A stretch of 64,000 bases of DNA. It comes from Pseudoxanthomonas mexicana. GTDB taxonomy: Bacteria; Pseudomonadota; Gammaproteobacteria; Xanthomonadales; Xanthomonadaceae. The stretch lies in contig NZ_LSIF01000036.1 of assembly GCF_001556105.1 (NCBI RefSeq), forward strand, positions 22,778 to 86,777, read 5' to 3'. Made by a program: the position numbers and the translations under genes. Position 1 is the stretch's first letter, and each line of letters opens with the position of its first letter. Of this stretch, positions 46,130-54,563 are shown piece by piece. Below the pieces are notes generated by a model. The model was not told the origin of the DNA. It worked only from the letters and a program-made list of their open reading frames with translations, and searched no databases.

Positions 46130-46582
46130 CTAGGGATCCAGGCGCCGTGGCTTTGCATTTTGTCGTGCTTCTACCAATAAATCCAGGAGTTTCTTGATCG
46201 CCTTTTCCCGCTTCGGGATCGTGGCCAGGGAACACTCCCAGATCGTGATTACCTTCCATCCGTCGCGGCGGAGCCGTGCCCGGTTACGCTTGTCCCTGGC
46301 CTTGTTCGAGTCGAACTTTTCCCGCCAGAAAGCGCTGTTTTTCCCCGGGATCCTCCCCTTCTGGCATGAGTGGCCATGCCAATAGCAGCCGTGTACGAAA
46401 ACGACGGTGCCAAGGGCGGGGAAGACAAGGTCCGGCCTACCTGGCAGCGACTTGCCATGTAGCCTGTACCTGAACCCTGCCGCCCACACCGCCTTCCGAA
46501 CGATCAACTCTGGCTTGGTGTCCTTCGATCGTATCCGCGCCATACGGGCGCTTCTCTCGGCAGGGGAAAGCGTGTCGACCAT
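46130..46582 (-). CDS. vsr: very short patch repair endonuclease
   Basis: 150 residues. RMARIRSKDTKPELIVRKAV, GRPDLVFPALGTVVFVHGC and YWHGHSC reproduce the Vsr fold with its catalytic Asp and His residues. Vsr nicks at T:G mismatches that arise when 5-methylcytosine deaminates, so its place 45 bp upstream of a cytosine-5 methyltransferase is functionally consistent. It also supports C5 rather than N4 methylation in this cassette. Confidence 0.93.
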   Translation of the reverse strand: MVDTLSPAERSARMARIRSKDTKPELIVRKAVWAAGFRYRLHGKSLPGRPDLVFPALGTVVFVHGCYWHGHSCQKGRIPGKNSAFWREKFDSNKARDKRNRARLRRDGWKVITIWECSLATIPKREKAIKKLLDLLVEARQNAKPRRLDP

Positions 46583-46655
46583 ACGTCATGATAGTTCGTG
46601 GCCGATTGGGAAATCCAGGCCATGGTGCCGCGTGATTGTCTCAATTTCTGGGACG

Positions 46656-48371
46656 TTAGCCCTCTTGCCCGCCATATTCGTCCGTGGCCGCCGCTTTCGG
46701 CTTCCGACTCGCCCTCTTTGGCTTCTCCGCGGGAACGAGCTCGGGATCCACCACCGGCACGAGGCCCAAGGACTTCATCGCCCCTTGGAGGGCAGACAAT
46801 GCAAGGGAAGGGTCGCCTCCTAAGTCCACCTCGACTTCCAGCAAAATCTCGCCCGTGGCTGGATCCACGCTTGGAACTACTGGCCGCAGCGAGCGATCCA
46901 GCAAGCTAGCTAAAAGTTCTCTCGGGGGCTGCCCCCGCTTCTGAAGCTTCGCCTTGAGTGCGAGCCGCGCGACGGTTCCGTGGGGCAGCCGGAATTTGGC
47001 CTCGTCTACTTGGGCCGAGGCAACCACACCATCCGCGCCCAGCGATGCCTTCGCGACTCCCGTGTTGGGGTCCAAGCCAGTCAAAACTCGCTTTGCGCGA
47101 AGCCCTTGCAGAAGTTCGGCATAGGCGCCACTTGCGGGCAGAGTGCGCTCAATGAAGTCGAAGCCGGCGAGTCCAACTCGTTCGACTTGATTTCCAGCCT
47201 CGTCCCAACGGCGGGTTGAATGAACCTGCAGCGCTTTCCCCTCTACTACGAACCTTGCCGCGGTGATCGCACCCAGAAAGGCACTGCGCGTTGGTCCCTT
47301 CGCCTCGCGCGAGATACCCCCCAGACCGCAGTAAAGTCCCGACAGGATGCTGGCTAGGATAGCCACACCCTTTCCGACTGGCCGAGCGCCGACCCATCGC
47401 TGCAGTTGTTCTGCTCTGGGTGCGAGCAGGAAGATCATCAGGGCGCGCTGTCCAACCCCCCCGGTGTCGTCGATCTTCGAGTCGCTCAACTCGATCCTAT
47501 TGTCCAAGACTTTCCGTAGCGTATCGAGGAATGCCTCCACCTCCGCTCCCTGATGGCCTTGCTGGGAATCGATGGCCAGCAACTGTTCGACGAATGAAAT
47601 GGGATCGATACCATCCTTCGTGGAAACCTCATGGAGCATCGTCGCGGCGGTGATGTAGATCCGTTCGTCCCCTGATTCAGCCTGCCCCGGGTGAACCGCT
47701 CGATAAGCGTGATGCGCGAATCGAGTGAGTGCGTCACTGGACCGGGACGCATCCGCATGCTCGGGCAGGGACAGCAGCTCGCATGCCGTCGTGATCGGAG
47801 CACTACCTCGCCTTGCAAGGGAACCAATGCTGGCAATCGCCCCAGCAAGCTTTTCCAAGGCCGTCGAGTCGATGCTTGGAATTTCATCCGCGCCCTGGTT
47901 TCCTTCATCTTGCATCGGGGAATCGCCAAGCGAGAATGCAAGCCCGGGTTGTTCCTCCGCCAATCCGCCACCCTCAGAGAACAACGATGGATCCGTCTTG
48001 ATTTCCAGAGCCGCCGGAACCGTGTCGTCAAATGTTTCCATGCGAGCTTCTATATCTAGCGCCGCATCCACGGAAGGCGCCCAACAAGCCATGACGTCCG
48101 TCAAGAGCAGCGGCTGGCTCACGCGCAAAGCTTCATTCATCGACGCGTCTCTTGGTACCTCGAGCAAGAACACGCTCCCCCAAGCTTCATCTCCCTTTGC
48201 GCGCTTGATGGAGGCGTCCGTGACGATGGCCTCCGCCAACAGCGGGGTATCCTGGACCGGCACGAAGCCTCGGGCGAATGCCTGCATCAGTCGATCCTGA
48301 TGAATGGCCACGAAGCGTCGCGGTTGGCCATTCTGCTTGGCGCCGCGCGCCCTACTCTTCGATTTGGTCAT
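46656..48371 (-). CDS. uncharacterised 571-residue protein of the DrmAB-like operon
   Basis: No known domain is recognised. The N-terminus is basic (KSKSRARGAKQ), residues 130-180 are acidic and probably disordered, the middle (about 185-420) is predicted helical with RALMIFLLAPRAEQLQRWVG and AILASILSGLYCGLGGISRE, and the C-terminus ends in a basic Lys/Arg/Ala tail. There is no signal peptide or nuclease motif. Its start lies inside the end of the upstream ATPase gene (20-bp overlap), so the two are translationally coupled and likely partners. It could be a highly diverged counterpart of DISARM DrmE, but nothing visible proves it. Confidence 0.7.
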   Translation of the reverse strand: MTKSKSRARGAKQNGQPRRFVAIHQDRLMQAFARGFVPVQDTPLLAEAIVTDASIKRAKGDEAWGSVFLLEVPRDASMNEALRVSQPLLLTDVMACWAPSVDAALDIEARMETFDDTVPAALEIKTDPSLFSEGGGLAEEQPGLAFSLGDSPMQDEGNQGADEIPSIDSTALEKLAGAIASIGSLARRGSAPITTACELLSLPEHADASRSSDALTRFAHHAYRAVHPGQAESGDERIYITAATMLHEVSTKDGIDPISFVEQLLAIDSQQGHQGAEVEAFLDTLRKVLDNRIELSDSKIDDTGGVGQRALMIFLLAPRAEQLQRWVGARPVGKGVAILASILSGLYCGLGGISREAKGPTRSAFLGAITAARFVVEGKALQVHSTRRWDEAGNQVERVGLAGFDFIERTLPASGAYAELLQGLRAKRVLTGLDPNTGVAKASLGADGVVASAQVDEAKFRLPHGTVARLALKAKLQKRGQPPRELLASLLDRSLRPVVPSVDPATGEILLEVEVDLGGDPSLALSALQGAMKSLGLVPVVDPELVPAEKPKRASRKPKAAATDEYGGQEG

Positions 48372-49551
48372 AAAGGTTGCCGGGCGGAAGCCTGTCCGCC
48401 AAATTCTGGGGTTGGTTCAAGATGAGTAGCTCAAGGTACTCGCGTGCGCGCGAAGCCATTACATACAACTGCATTTTGGCCTGCTGGGCGCTGGCGCCAC
48501 CATTGTCAAGGAATGGGTCGACAATGAAAACGGCGTCGAATTCCAAGCCCTTTGCGCTCTGGAAGTTAAGGATAGTGACCGACCCACCCTTGTCGAACTT
48601 CAGGTCCTCGGGTGGATGCTCTCGCCTTTCTCTGTAGGAATAGGTTTGGACGACCATGCCGCTGTTGACCAACCTGCTCGCGAGGCTATTGAACACCTTC
48701 TTCCTAAGAACATCCCGCATACAAAGCACGCCAATGTCTTCGCCAGGGTTGTTAGATGCATGCGCCGCTATCCGGCGTCGGATCACTTCAAGGCTCGACG
48801 CCAACACCACCTTGGGTTTCGACCTTCCTACCCTCGAAGGGATGTCGGGCACGCCAGAGGGCAGTCCGATATAGAAATGCTTGGCGAACTCGGCGACCTG
48901 CTTGCTGTTGCGGTAGTTCTTCCGAAGCTGGTATCGACGCTCTTTGCCCAAGGCAAGCGCCGTTGCGACTTCCTCAATCGTAGAATTGGCGCCCTCTTGC
49001 AGCCTTTGGTTCTCATCCGCGAAAACCGTAATCGCGGGTTTGGAGTCTCCTGCGTCCACCTGCGCAAGCATCGAAATGAAATTTAGGGCCGAGTACATGT
49101 CACGGGGGAAATCCTGGCCTTCATCGATGATCAAGTGGCCCCAATGCGCCCTGCTCCCAACGCTGCCGGCCGCAGCGGCAAACTGCTTCAACATCTCCTG
49201 CCAATCATGCACCCATTCGTTGCTCGGCAAGCTTGGTGGCGCCGCCCTGAACATCCTTCGCCACCATCCAGACGCCCAAGAATGCATCGTCGACGTGTCG
49301 ACGTCTTGGGCCACGGAATCTCGGGAAATCGTGTACGTCGACAGAACCTTGCTGAACATCATGACCCGCGGCACAAGGGCTTTGTCGGGCTTCTTTTTCG
49401 ACAGGGCTTGGAGATACGCGGCCCTGTGGAATGCCATCACGGTCTTGCCCGTGCCCGGGGGACCGACGACCAGTATGGTTTCAGCGGGGGGCGCCCCGTT
49501 GTAGATCGCCTTCTGTTCTGCATCCAAGTCCGTGAGCCTAGGAAATCTCAT
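48352..49551 (-). CDS. small SF1 (UvrD-like) ATPase/helicase
   Basis: 399 residues. Walker A is GPPGTGKT (30-37), Walker B LIIDEGQD (140-147), VFADENQRLQ is a motif-III-like segment near 176, and motif VI is YVMASRAREYL near 367. All SF1 hallmarks are present, but the protein is little over half the length of UvrD, so accessory 1B/2B domains are missing or minimal. It lies nine bases after the DrmB-like gene and overlaps the 571-residue protein. A motor or remodelling ATPase in the same complex is likely. Confidence 0.85.
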   Translation of the reverse strand: MRFPRLTDLDAEQKAIYNGAPPAETILVVGPPGTGKTVMAFHRAAYLQALSKKKPDKALVPRVMMFSKVLSTYTISRDSVAQDVDTSTMHSWASGWWRRMFRAAPPSLPSNEWVHDWQEMLKQFAAAAGSVGSRAHWGHLIIDEGQDFPRDMYSALNFISMLAQVDAGDSKPAITVFADENQRLQEGANSTIEEVATALALGKERRYQLRKNYRNSKQVAEFAKHFYIGLPSGVPDIPSRVGRSKPKVVLASSLEVIRRRIAAHASNNPGEDIGVLCMRDVLRKKVFNSLASRLVNSGMVVQTYSYRERREHPPEDLKFDKGGSVTILNFQSAKGLEFDAVFIVDPFLDNGGASAQQAKMQLYVMASRAREYLELLILNQPQNLADRLPPGNLYDQIEE

Positions 49552-49560
49552 GGACGTCCC

Positions 49561-51375
49561 TCACGACTGGTACTCCACCAATTTGTCGAGCTTGAAGAAC
49601 GGCTCCATGTCACCAATACCGACCAACGCGCGCCTGTCCAGCAACGAGTTATTGAACGCGCAACTGGTCTCCGAAACAAGCATGCATGCGTGACAGGACG
49701 CCGCGTTCATGCCGCCGATCCCTTGTCGGTCGCTTTCCTTGCAAACAGGATCCGCGGAACACCACGACACGTCGAGTAGAGCAGCCTCAAGCAACGCACC
49801 TAGGCGTTTCGGCTCACCCATCCTAACCAAGCCCCCGAGTGACCCTTCCGAGTCCCCATCAGCGGTGTACAGAAGGATCCCGCACATCTTGGAGCCCACA
49901 CTGCCAGCGTAGATTCGCTCGCGGATAGAAGATGCTGAGTATCCCGCGTCGAAGCTAAGCCGGCGAATCATTGCGTGGGCCAATGAGTGCAAGAGTAGGA
50001 AGCGCGGACTTGCCATCGATGCGTCCCAACCTAAGCCCGCAGCCGTGCTCGCGAGGTGCGAAAGCCTCCTTTCCAGCCCCCCTTTCACGTTCGACTCCCA
50101 TTCGCGGACAGCATCGGCATCGAGCTGAAGGAAGATCCCTTCGCCCCAAGCTTCAACACCCGGGTACCACCCCAGAGGATGACTCCCTAGGTCGACCGGG
50201 ATGATCGCCCGCTGTTCGTCTGGCGTAAGGCGGCGGAAGCCAAGCAAGGCACGCACCTCCCTTAGCCGCCTGACCATCGATATGGCCTTGATGGTCCGGA
50301 TGAGTTCCGGCGGCCAGTCATCGGGGAGCATAGTCCGCTTGATGTCGAGGAATCTGGAGGAGATATCCCGGCGGCCGGACAAGGTCTCCCATTCGTCGTG
50401 GAGGATGGCGGCCTGAGCGTCCGTGAGATCATCGTCCTCGTCCGTGACGGCATTCGATTCAGGGCGTAGCGCCCTTGCCAACGCATCCAGTGCTTGGCCA
50501 GCGTCGCAACCGTATCGTCCAGCGAGCTGTTCGGCCATCGCCGTTGCCGTCATAAGAATCTTCGCAATGGCTACCTGCGCAGAGTCCAGCGACTTGATCA
50601 TGTCCCAGCTTGGATGGGTCTGCCAGGCGTCGGCTAAGTCAGCCGCGCTCATCTGGCCATCGATCGGCAACAGGTCCAGAGCGGAAATGGACTTGGGGAA
50701 ATGCAGGTTGCTAGCAGCGCGGCGGTAGACCCAAAGAGGTTCGCCGCAACCAGACTCGTTGAGTTGCCACGGCTGCCCTCCTTTGCAATGCATACCCATG
50801 GGGGCCTCGACCTGAACCAAGCCGACGAAGTTCCTCTTGGCCCCGCAAGAGCAACGAACGCTGATGGCGGACCAGTCGCCACCGCCTTGTCCTGTCGTCT
50901 CGAACCACATCTGAGCACCCTGCCGACTGCAAGGGCCCTTCCCGCCGGCGGACGAAGAATGCGCCCACCAGTGCCAGTCGACATCCGACATATGCCCATT
51001 CTTGCAGGCTGCGACGAAGCCCATCGGCGTCAGTTCACCCTTGCACTTGGGGTTCGCGCACTTCGGCACGCCGTACCCGTTCGCCAGATCTTGTTGCCCG
51101 GTGACCATGCGCATAAGCCGGCAGCGCGGGCAGAAGTGCCAACGCGGGAACCGGTGTATCGCGACTGGCTCCAAGCTCTCGCTCGCGACTGGCGTCCTGA
51201 TGGGGCGCTTCAGCTTACGCTCGAGGTGGCTATCCTCAATCAGATGCGTGCCATTTGCGCCCCATCGGCTGATGTCCGCCATCACGAAGGATTCTTGGCC
51301 GATGTCGATGATGGAACCCACGCCGAACGGCGCAACGAGTTGCCCTTGCCTGATTGATCTCTTACCCATTGTCAT
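49561..51375 (-). CDS. DrmB-like DUF1998 protein
   Basis: 604 residues. The N-terminus VAPFGVGSIIDIGQESFVMA and zinc-binding pairs FCPRCRLMR, CANPKCKG and CSCGAKRNF match DISARM DrmB. The C-terminal DUF1998 domain reads HSLAHAMIRRLSFDAGYSAS, GILLYTADGDSEGSLGGLV, CSADPVC and ASCHACMLVSETSCAFNN, with cysteines that probably bind zinc. In DISARM, DrmA and DrmB form a DNA-translocating complex. Here the start overlaps the stop of the DrmA-like gene by four bases (ATGA), the same pairing. A second ATG six bases in is an alternative start. Confidence 0.88.
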   Translation of the reverse strand: MTMGKRSIRQGQLVAPFGVGSIIDIGQESFVMADISRWGANGTHLIEDSHLERKLKRPIRTPVASESLEPVAIHRFPRWHFCPRCRLMRMVTGQQDLANGYGVPKCANPKCKGELTPMGFVAACKNGHMSDVDWHWWAHSSSAGGKGPCSRQGAQMWFETTGQGGGDWSAISVRCSCGAKRNFVGLVQVEAPMGMHCKGGQPWQLNESGCGEPLWVYRRAASNLHFPKSISALDLLPIDGQMSAADLADAWQTHPSWDMIKSLDSAQVAIAKILMTATAMAEQLAGRYGCDAGQALDALARALRPESNAVTDEDDDLTDAQAAILHDEWETLSGRRDISSRFLDIKRTMLPDDWPPELIRTIKAISMVRRLREVRALLGFRRLTPDEQRAIIPVDLGSHPLGWYPGVEAWGEGIFLQLDADAVREWESNVKGGLERRLSHLASTAAGLGWDASMASPRFLLLHSLAHAMIRRLSFDAGYSASSIRERIYAGSVGSKMCGILLYTADGDSEGSLGGLVRMGEPKRLGALLEAALLDVSWCSADPVCKESDRQGIGGMNAASCHACMLVSETSCAFNNSLLDRRALVGIGDMEPFFKLDKLVEYQS

Positions 51376-54300
51376 CCCCTCGCCACGGGCTTCAACATCA
51401 CGTCAGGGTCAACGTTCCGCACGGAGCGCATTGCCTCGTACAATCCCGCTGCCTCGGGATCCCCGAAATCACGCACGAGCGCCGTCGATATTGTCCAAAA
51501 CTGCCTTCCCGGGCTCGAGTAAAAGACCTGCCTGCCCGCTTGCGCCTCCTCCTCCCAAACCTTGACGATCCGATCAATCTCAACGTCAACGTCAATCGCT
51601 TCCCCAGGATCGGCAAGGCGTATCCTCCTGCGGAAGTCACTCAACAAGCGGGCGACGCTAGGATTGCTGAAGTCCACGTCCCTAGCCTTTTCGTTTGCGC
51701 GGTATTTTGTTGCGTGGCGGATCATCGCGATGATCGCCGAATGGAGCGTCCGTTCCCGCGCAGGAGGGGCGTATGGCGTGACGCTTGTGGGCTCGACGAA
51801 ACGATAGAAGGAGTCGTGGTAGGAGCGGAAGTCCTCGTAGTGCGACCTGTCCCTTGGCTTGGCGGGCGAGTACAAGGTCAAGACGAGACCTGGCGCTTCC
51901 CCGCGGCCTACGCGACTCGATGCTTGGATGTACTCCGATGTCAACTTAGGTTGGCCATTTACCATCATCAAGCCAAGCCGGTCGACGTCCACACCAACCG
52001 AGATGATGCTCGTGCAAGGAACGAAGTCCACTGCGGGGCTGGTGTTGGTGCCGCGGCGTTGAAGGGTCCTGATGGCTTCGCCCATGTCGTTAGCCATCTG
52101 AGAGCTCAGCTCCATGATCTGGTCGACGATGCGCGCATCGTCTTGCACCGTCGCGATGGCCTTGATTCGATCCGGGATTTCCTGAGAGGCTGCCGTGATG
52201 GTGCGACCGAGTTCCCTACGGCTGTTCAAGTACGCGAGCACGCTCCAATAAGCGTCCTGCATCTCTTCCGGCAATTCGACTTCCTTGCTTGCTTGCAGCA
52301 ACGCCGCGGCCACCCAAACCATGGAAACGACCGGCGTGGTCGTCCCTTGCCCCATCGCCCCCAAGTACATGCGGCCCGGCTTGCTAGCCAAGTCCTCCAG
52401 TCTAAAGAAGTAGGCGTCTTCCCAGGTTCTGACCGGAGAAGGGAATACGGTCGATTCCCTCCCATAGATTCCCTTGACCTGTTCGCGCGAATTCCGGATC
52501 GTCGCCGTTGACGCGATGACCTTTGCGCCCTTGCCCCCGCTTCTGGCCCGAATGATCGAATCGATTGCGACTTCGTACGGCGCGCAGATCGATCCCAGCG
52601 GCCCGGAAATTAGGTGGAGCTCGTCTTGGATGACCAGCGATGGTGGAGGTGCATCGTCAGACGGGCCACCGAAGAACGCGGAGGGCCGCTCGTCCCAGGT
52701 CAGTCCGGCGAACTTGTCGAGCGTCCCGAGGAGCACCGAAGGCGGCTCCTTGTATAGGGCGTCGTCCACCACTTGCATCGGGATCATTGAGTGGAAGGCG
52801 CAGTTTGGGCTCAGGCAATGGAAATGGAAATGTGACGGCCCACATTGGACGCCAACCTTGCCTGATGTTTCGTCGACGATGTTTGTCGAGCAAGCGGGAC
52901 ATCTGTCCAGAAGGAACGGATTCTTGGCGCCGCTGGCGGCGCCACTCCATTCTTCGTGCAGCTCCATGGCTTTTGCGAAGCTATTGGGCGTGAGACTCTG
53001 GCCCACCCATAGCCCCACCGAGAAAGGCCGCGACCCGAGGCGGCCAGAGTATTCCCTCCGCAACAACTCTAACGCACTCACCAGCATTCCGGTTCTCTGG
53101 AATTGCTGGGTCGTTAGCATCCTCAACGTGTACCTGCTCAATACTGCTGCTGCTCGGTCGCGCTCCCCGTGAATCAGCCGCCGGCGAATCAATTCGAAAG
53201 CCGCCACCAAGAGGTACGCCTCTGTCTTGCCGCCACCCGTCGGGAACCAGATCACGTCGACGACATCGTGGTCGTCCCGCGACTGGCAAGCAGCCTTGAG
53301 CCCGGGAGCGACGTCGTCTAAGAGAGATGGAATCACGCCAAGGAAGAAGGCAATCTGGAAGGGCCTCCACTGGTACCCAAGCCCGCGGCCCAGCTCCGGC
53401 ACGCTCCGGCACTCTTCCGCTGGGTATGGGCCACCACGCCCGACCCTATCCATTCGCATCTGCCAGTACATAGCACGATTGGCCAGTTTGAATGCTTCGA
53501 ACGCAACTGGATCCGACAACAACTTGATCCCAAGGTCGATGCGCTCCCTCCAATCTTGGCAACGCGCGGCCAGAAGGAGCCCTTCTTGTTCATCTGCTTC
53601 GCGGGCACGGCATTCTTGCTCAGCAAGCCAACTACCAAAGGCATCGCTTAGGCCGGAGAGCACGACCTGCAACTGGCCAACGTCATCGTTGAAGGCGAGG
53701 AACTCAACGTCCCTATAGCGTGGATCTAGGCCACCATCGTCGGCGACCTCGAAAGTAGGTGCGCGAACCTCGGCCGTTGGCATGAATGATGAGCGCACTT
53801 GCTCGCATTTCCCGCTAGCGGCAAGGTCCCAGGTGGCGGCAACCCCGTGCCCGCGGGCGAAAATCGGTGAATTGCGGTACAGGTACCTGACCTCCGCCTC
53901 GTCTTGGTCACTTGATGCCGCTGATCGAGGCCTCGGGTACGGAAGTATTTCCCCTTTCTCCGCTGACACACTTAGCTCGACTTGGAAGAGGACCTCCGCT
54001 GGGTCCAATGCACTTGACGCCTTCTCCAACGAATTAACCAGGGTTACCGTGACAAGGTGGCCCCCGTTTGGCCATTGGCGTGCATTCACATGGAGCCATG
54101 CACGGCCAGCGAGCACCGCAATCGGTAGCTTTGCATCCAAGATCGGTATGCGTACTTGCTCCTTGCCAGCCCTTGGGATTGGCTTGCGCTTCCATTGGCT
54201 CGCACTACGCCCTCTCTTGTTTCCGTTTTCCCCAGACAGCTTTTCGTATGACGCCGCGCTTACTTCACAGATCAGCGCCGTATCGCGTCCAATAAGGAAG

Positions 54301-54563
54301 CTCAAGCCCATAGATGAAGGAAGCGCCCGATGGCTCGCACCAAGGGATTCACCCGCATCCTCATCGGCCGACGCGCCTTCAGCGCCCGAACCATCATCCG
54401 CTAGCTCGACATCCTCCTCTCGCGGGAAGAGCATGCCAATCATGTAGCGAAGCAGCGGGGAACCAGCAAATTCCTCCTCTTCGCCATCCGCAGGCCCGAC
54501 TAGCCTTGATCTTAGATAGCCGACGAACCGCTCCCTCGAATCCCTCTTTCCAGAGTTATCCAC
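51372..54563 (-). CDS. DrmA-like SF2 helicase
   Basis: 1063 residues from a GTG with AAGGGGGG five bases upstream, overlapping the end of the preceding gene by eight bases. The longer ATG start at 54611 lies deep inside that gene and is less likely. Walker A is FPTGGGKTEAY near residue 440, the DEAH-equivalent is VIQDELHLISGP near 645, and motif VI is IQASSRVGRGE near 880, followed by SHYEDFRSYHDSFYRFVEP. This form of the helicase motifs is that of DISARM DrmA. The first 400 residues are family-specific. It presumably loads on or scans invading DNA with the DrmB-like partner. Confidence 0.88.
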   Translation of the reverse strand: MDNSGKRDSRERFVGYLRSRLVGPADGEEEEFAGSPLLRYMIGMLFPREEDVELADDGSGAEGASADEDAGESLGASHRALPSSMGLSFLIGRDTALICEVSAASYEKLSGENGNKRGRSASQWKRKPIPRAGKEQVRIPILDAKLPIAVLAGRAWLHVNARQWPNGGHLVTVTLVNSLEKASSALDPAEVLFQVELSVSAEKGEILPYPRPRSAASSDQDEAEVRYLYRNSPIFARGHGVAATWDLAASGKCEQVRSSFMPTAEVRAPTFEVADDGGLDPRYRDVEFLAFNDDVGQLQVVLSGLSDAFGSWLAEQECRAREADEQEGLLLAARCQDWRERIDLGIKLLSDPVAFEAFKLANRAMYWQMRMDRVGRGGPYPAEECRSVPELGRGLGYQWRPFQIAFFLGVIPSLLDDVAPGLKAACQSRDDHDVVDVIWFPTGGGKTEAYLLVAAFELIRRRLIHGERDRAAAVLSRYTLRMLTTQQFQRTGMLVSALELLRREYSGRLGSRPFSVGLWVGQSLTPNSFAKAMELHEEWSGAASGAKNPFLLDRCPACSTNIVDETSGKVGVQCGPSHFHFHCLSPNCAFHSMIPMQVVDDALYKEPPSVLLGTLDKFAGLTWDERPSAFFGGPSDDAPPPSLVIQDELHLISGPLGSICAPYEVAIDSIIRARSGGKGAKVIASTATIRNSREQVKGIYGRESTVFPSPVRTWEDAYFFRLEDLASKPGRMYLGAMGQGTTTPVVSMVWVAAALLQASKEVELPEEMQDAYWSVLAYLNSRRELGRTITAASQEIPDRIKAIATVQDDARIVDQIMELSSQMANDMGEAIRTLQRRGTNTSPAVDFVPCTSIISVGVDVDRLGLMMVNGQPKLTSEYIQASSRVGRGEAPGLVLTLYSPAKPRDRSHYEDFRSYHDSFYRFVEPTSVTPYAPPARERTLHSAIIAMIRHATKYRANEKARDVDFSNPSVARLLSDFRRRIRLADPGEAIDVDVEIDRIVKVWEEEAQAGRQVFYSSPGRQFWTISTALVRDFGDPEAAGLYEAMRSVRNVDPDVMLKPVARG

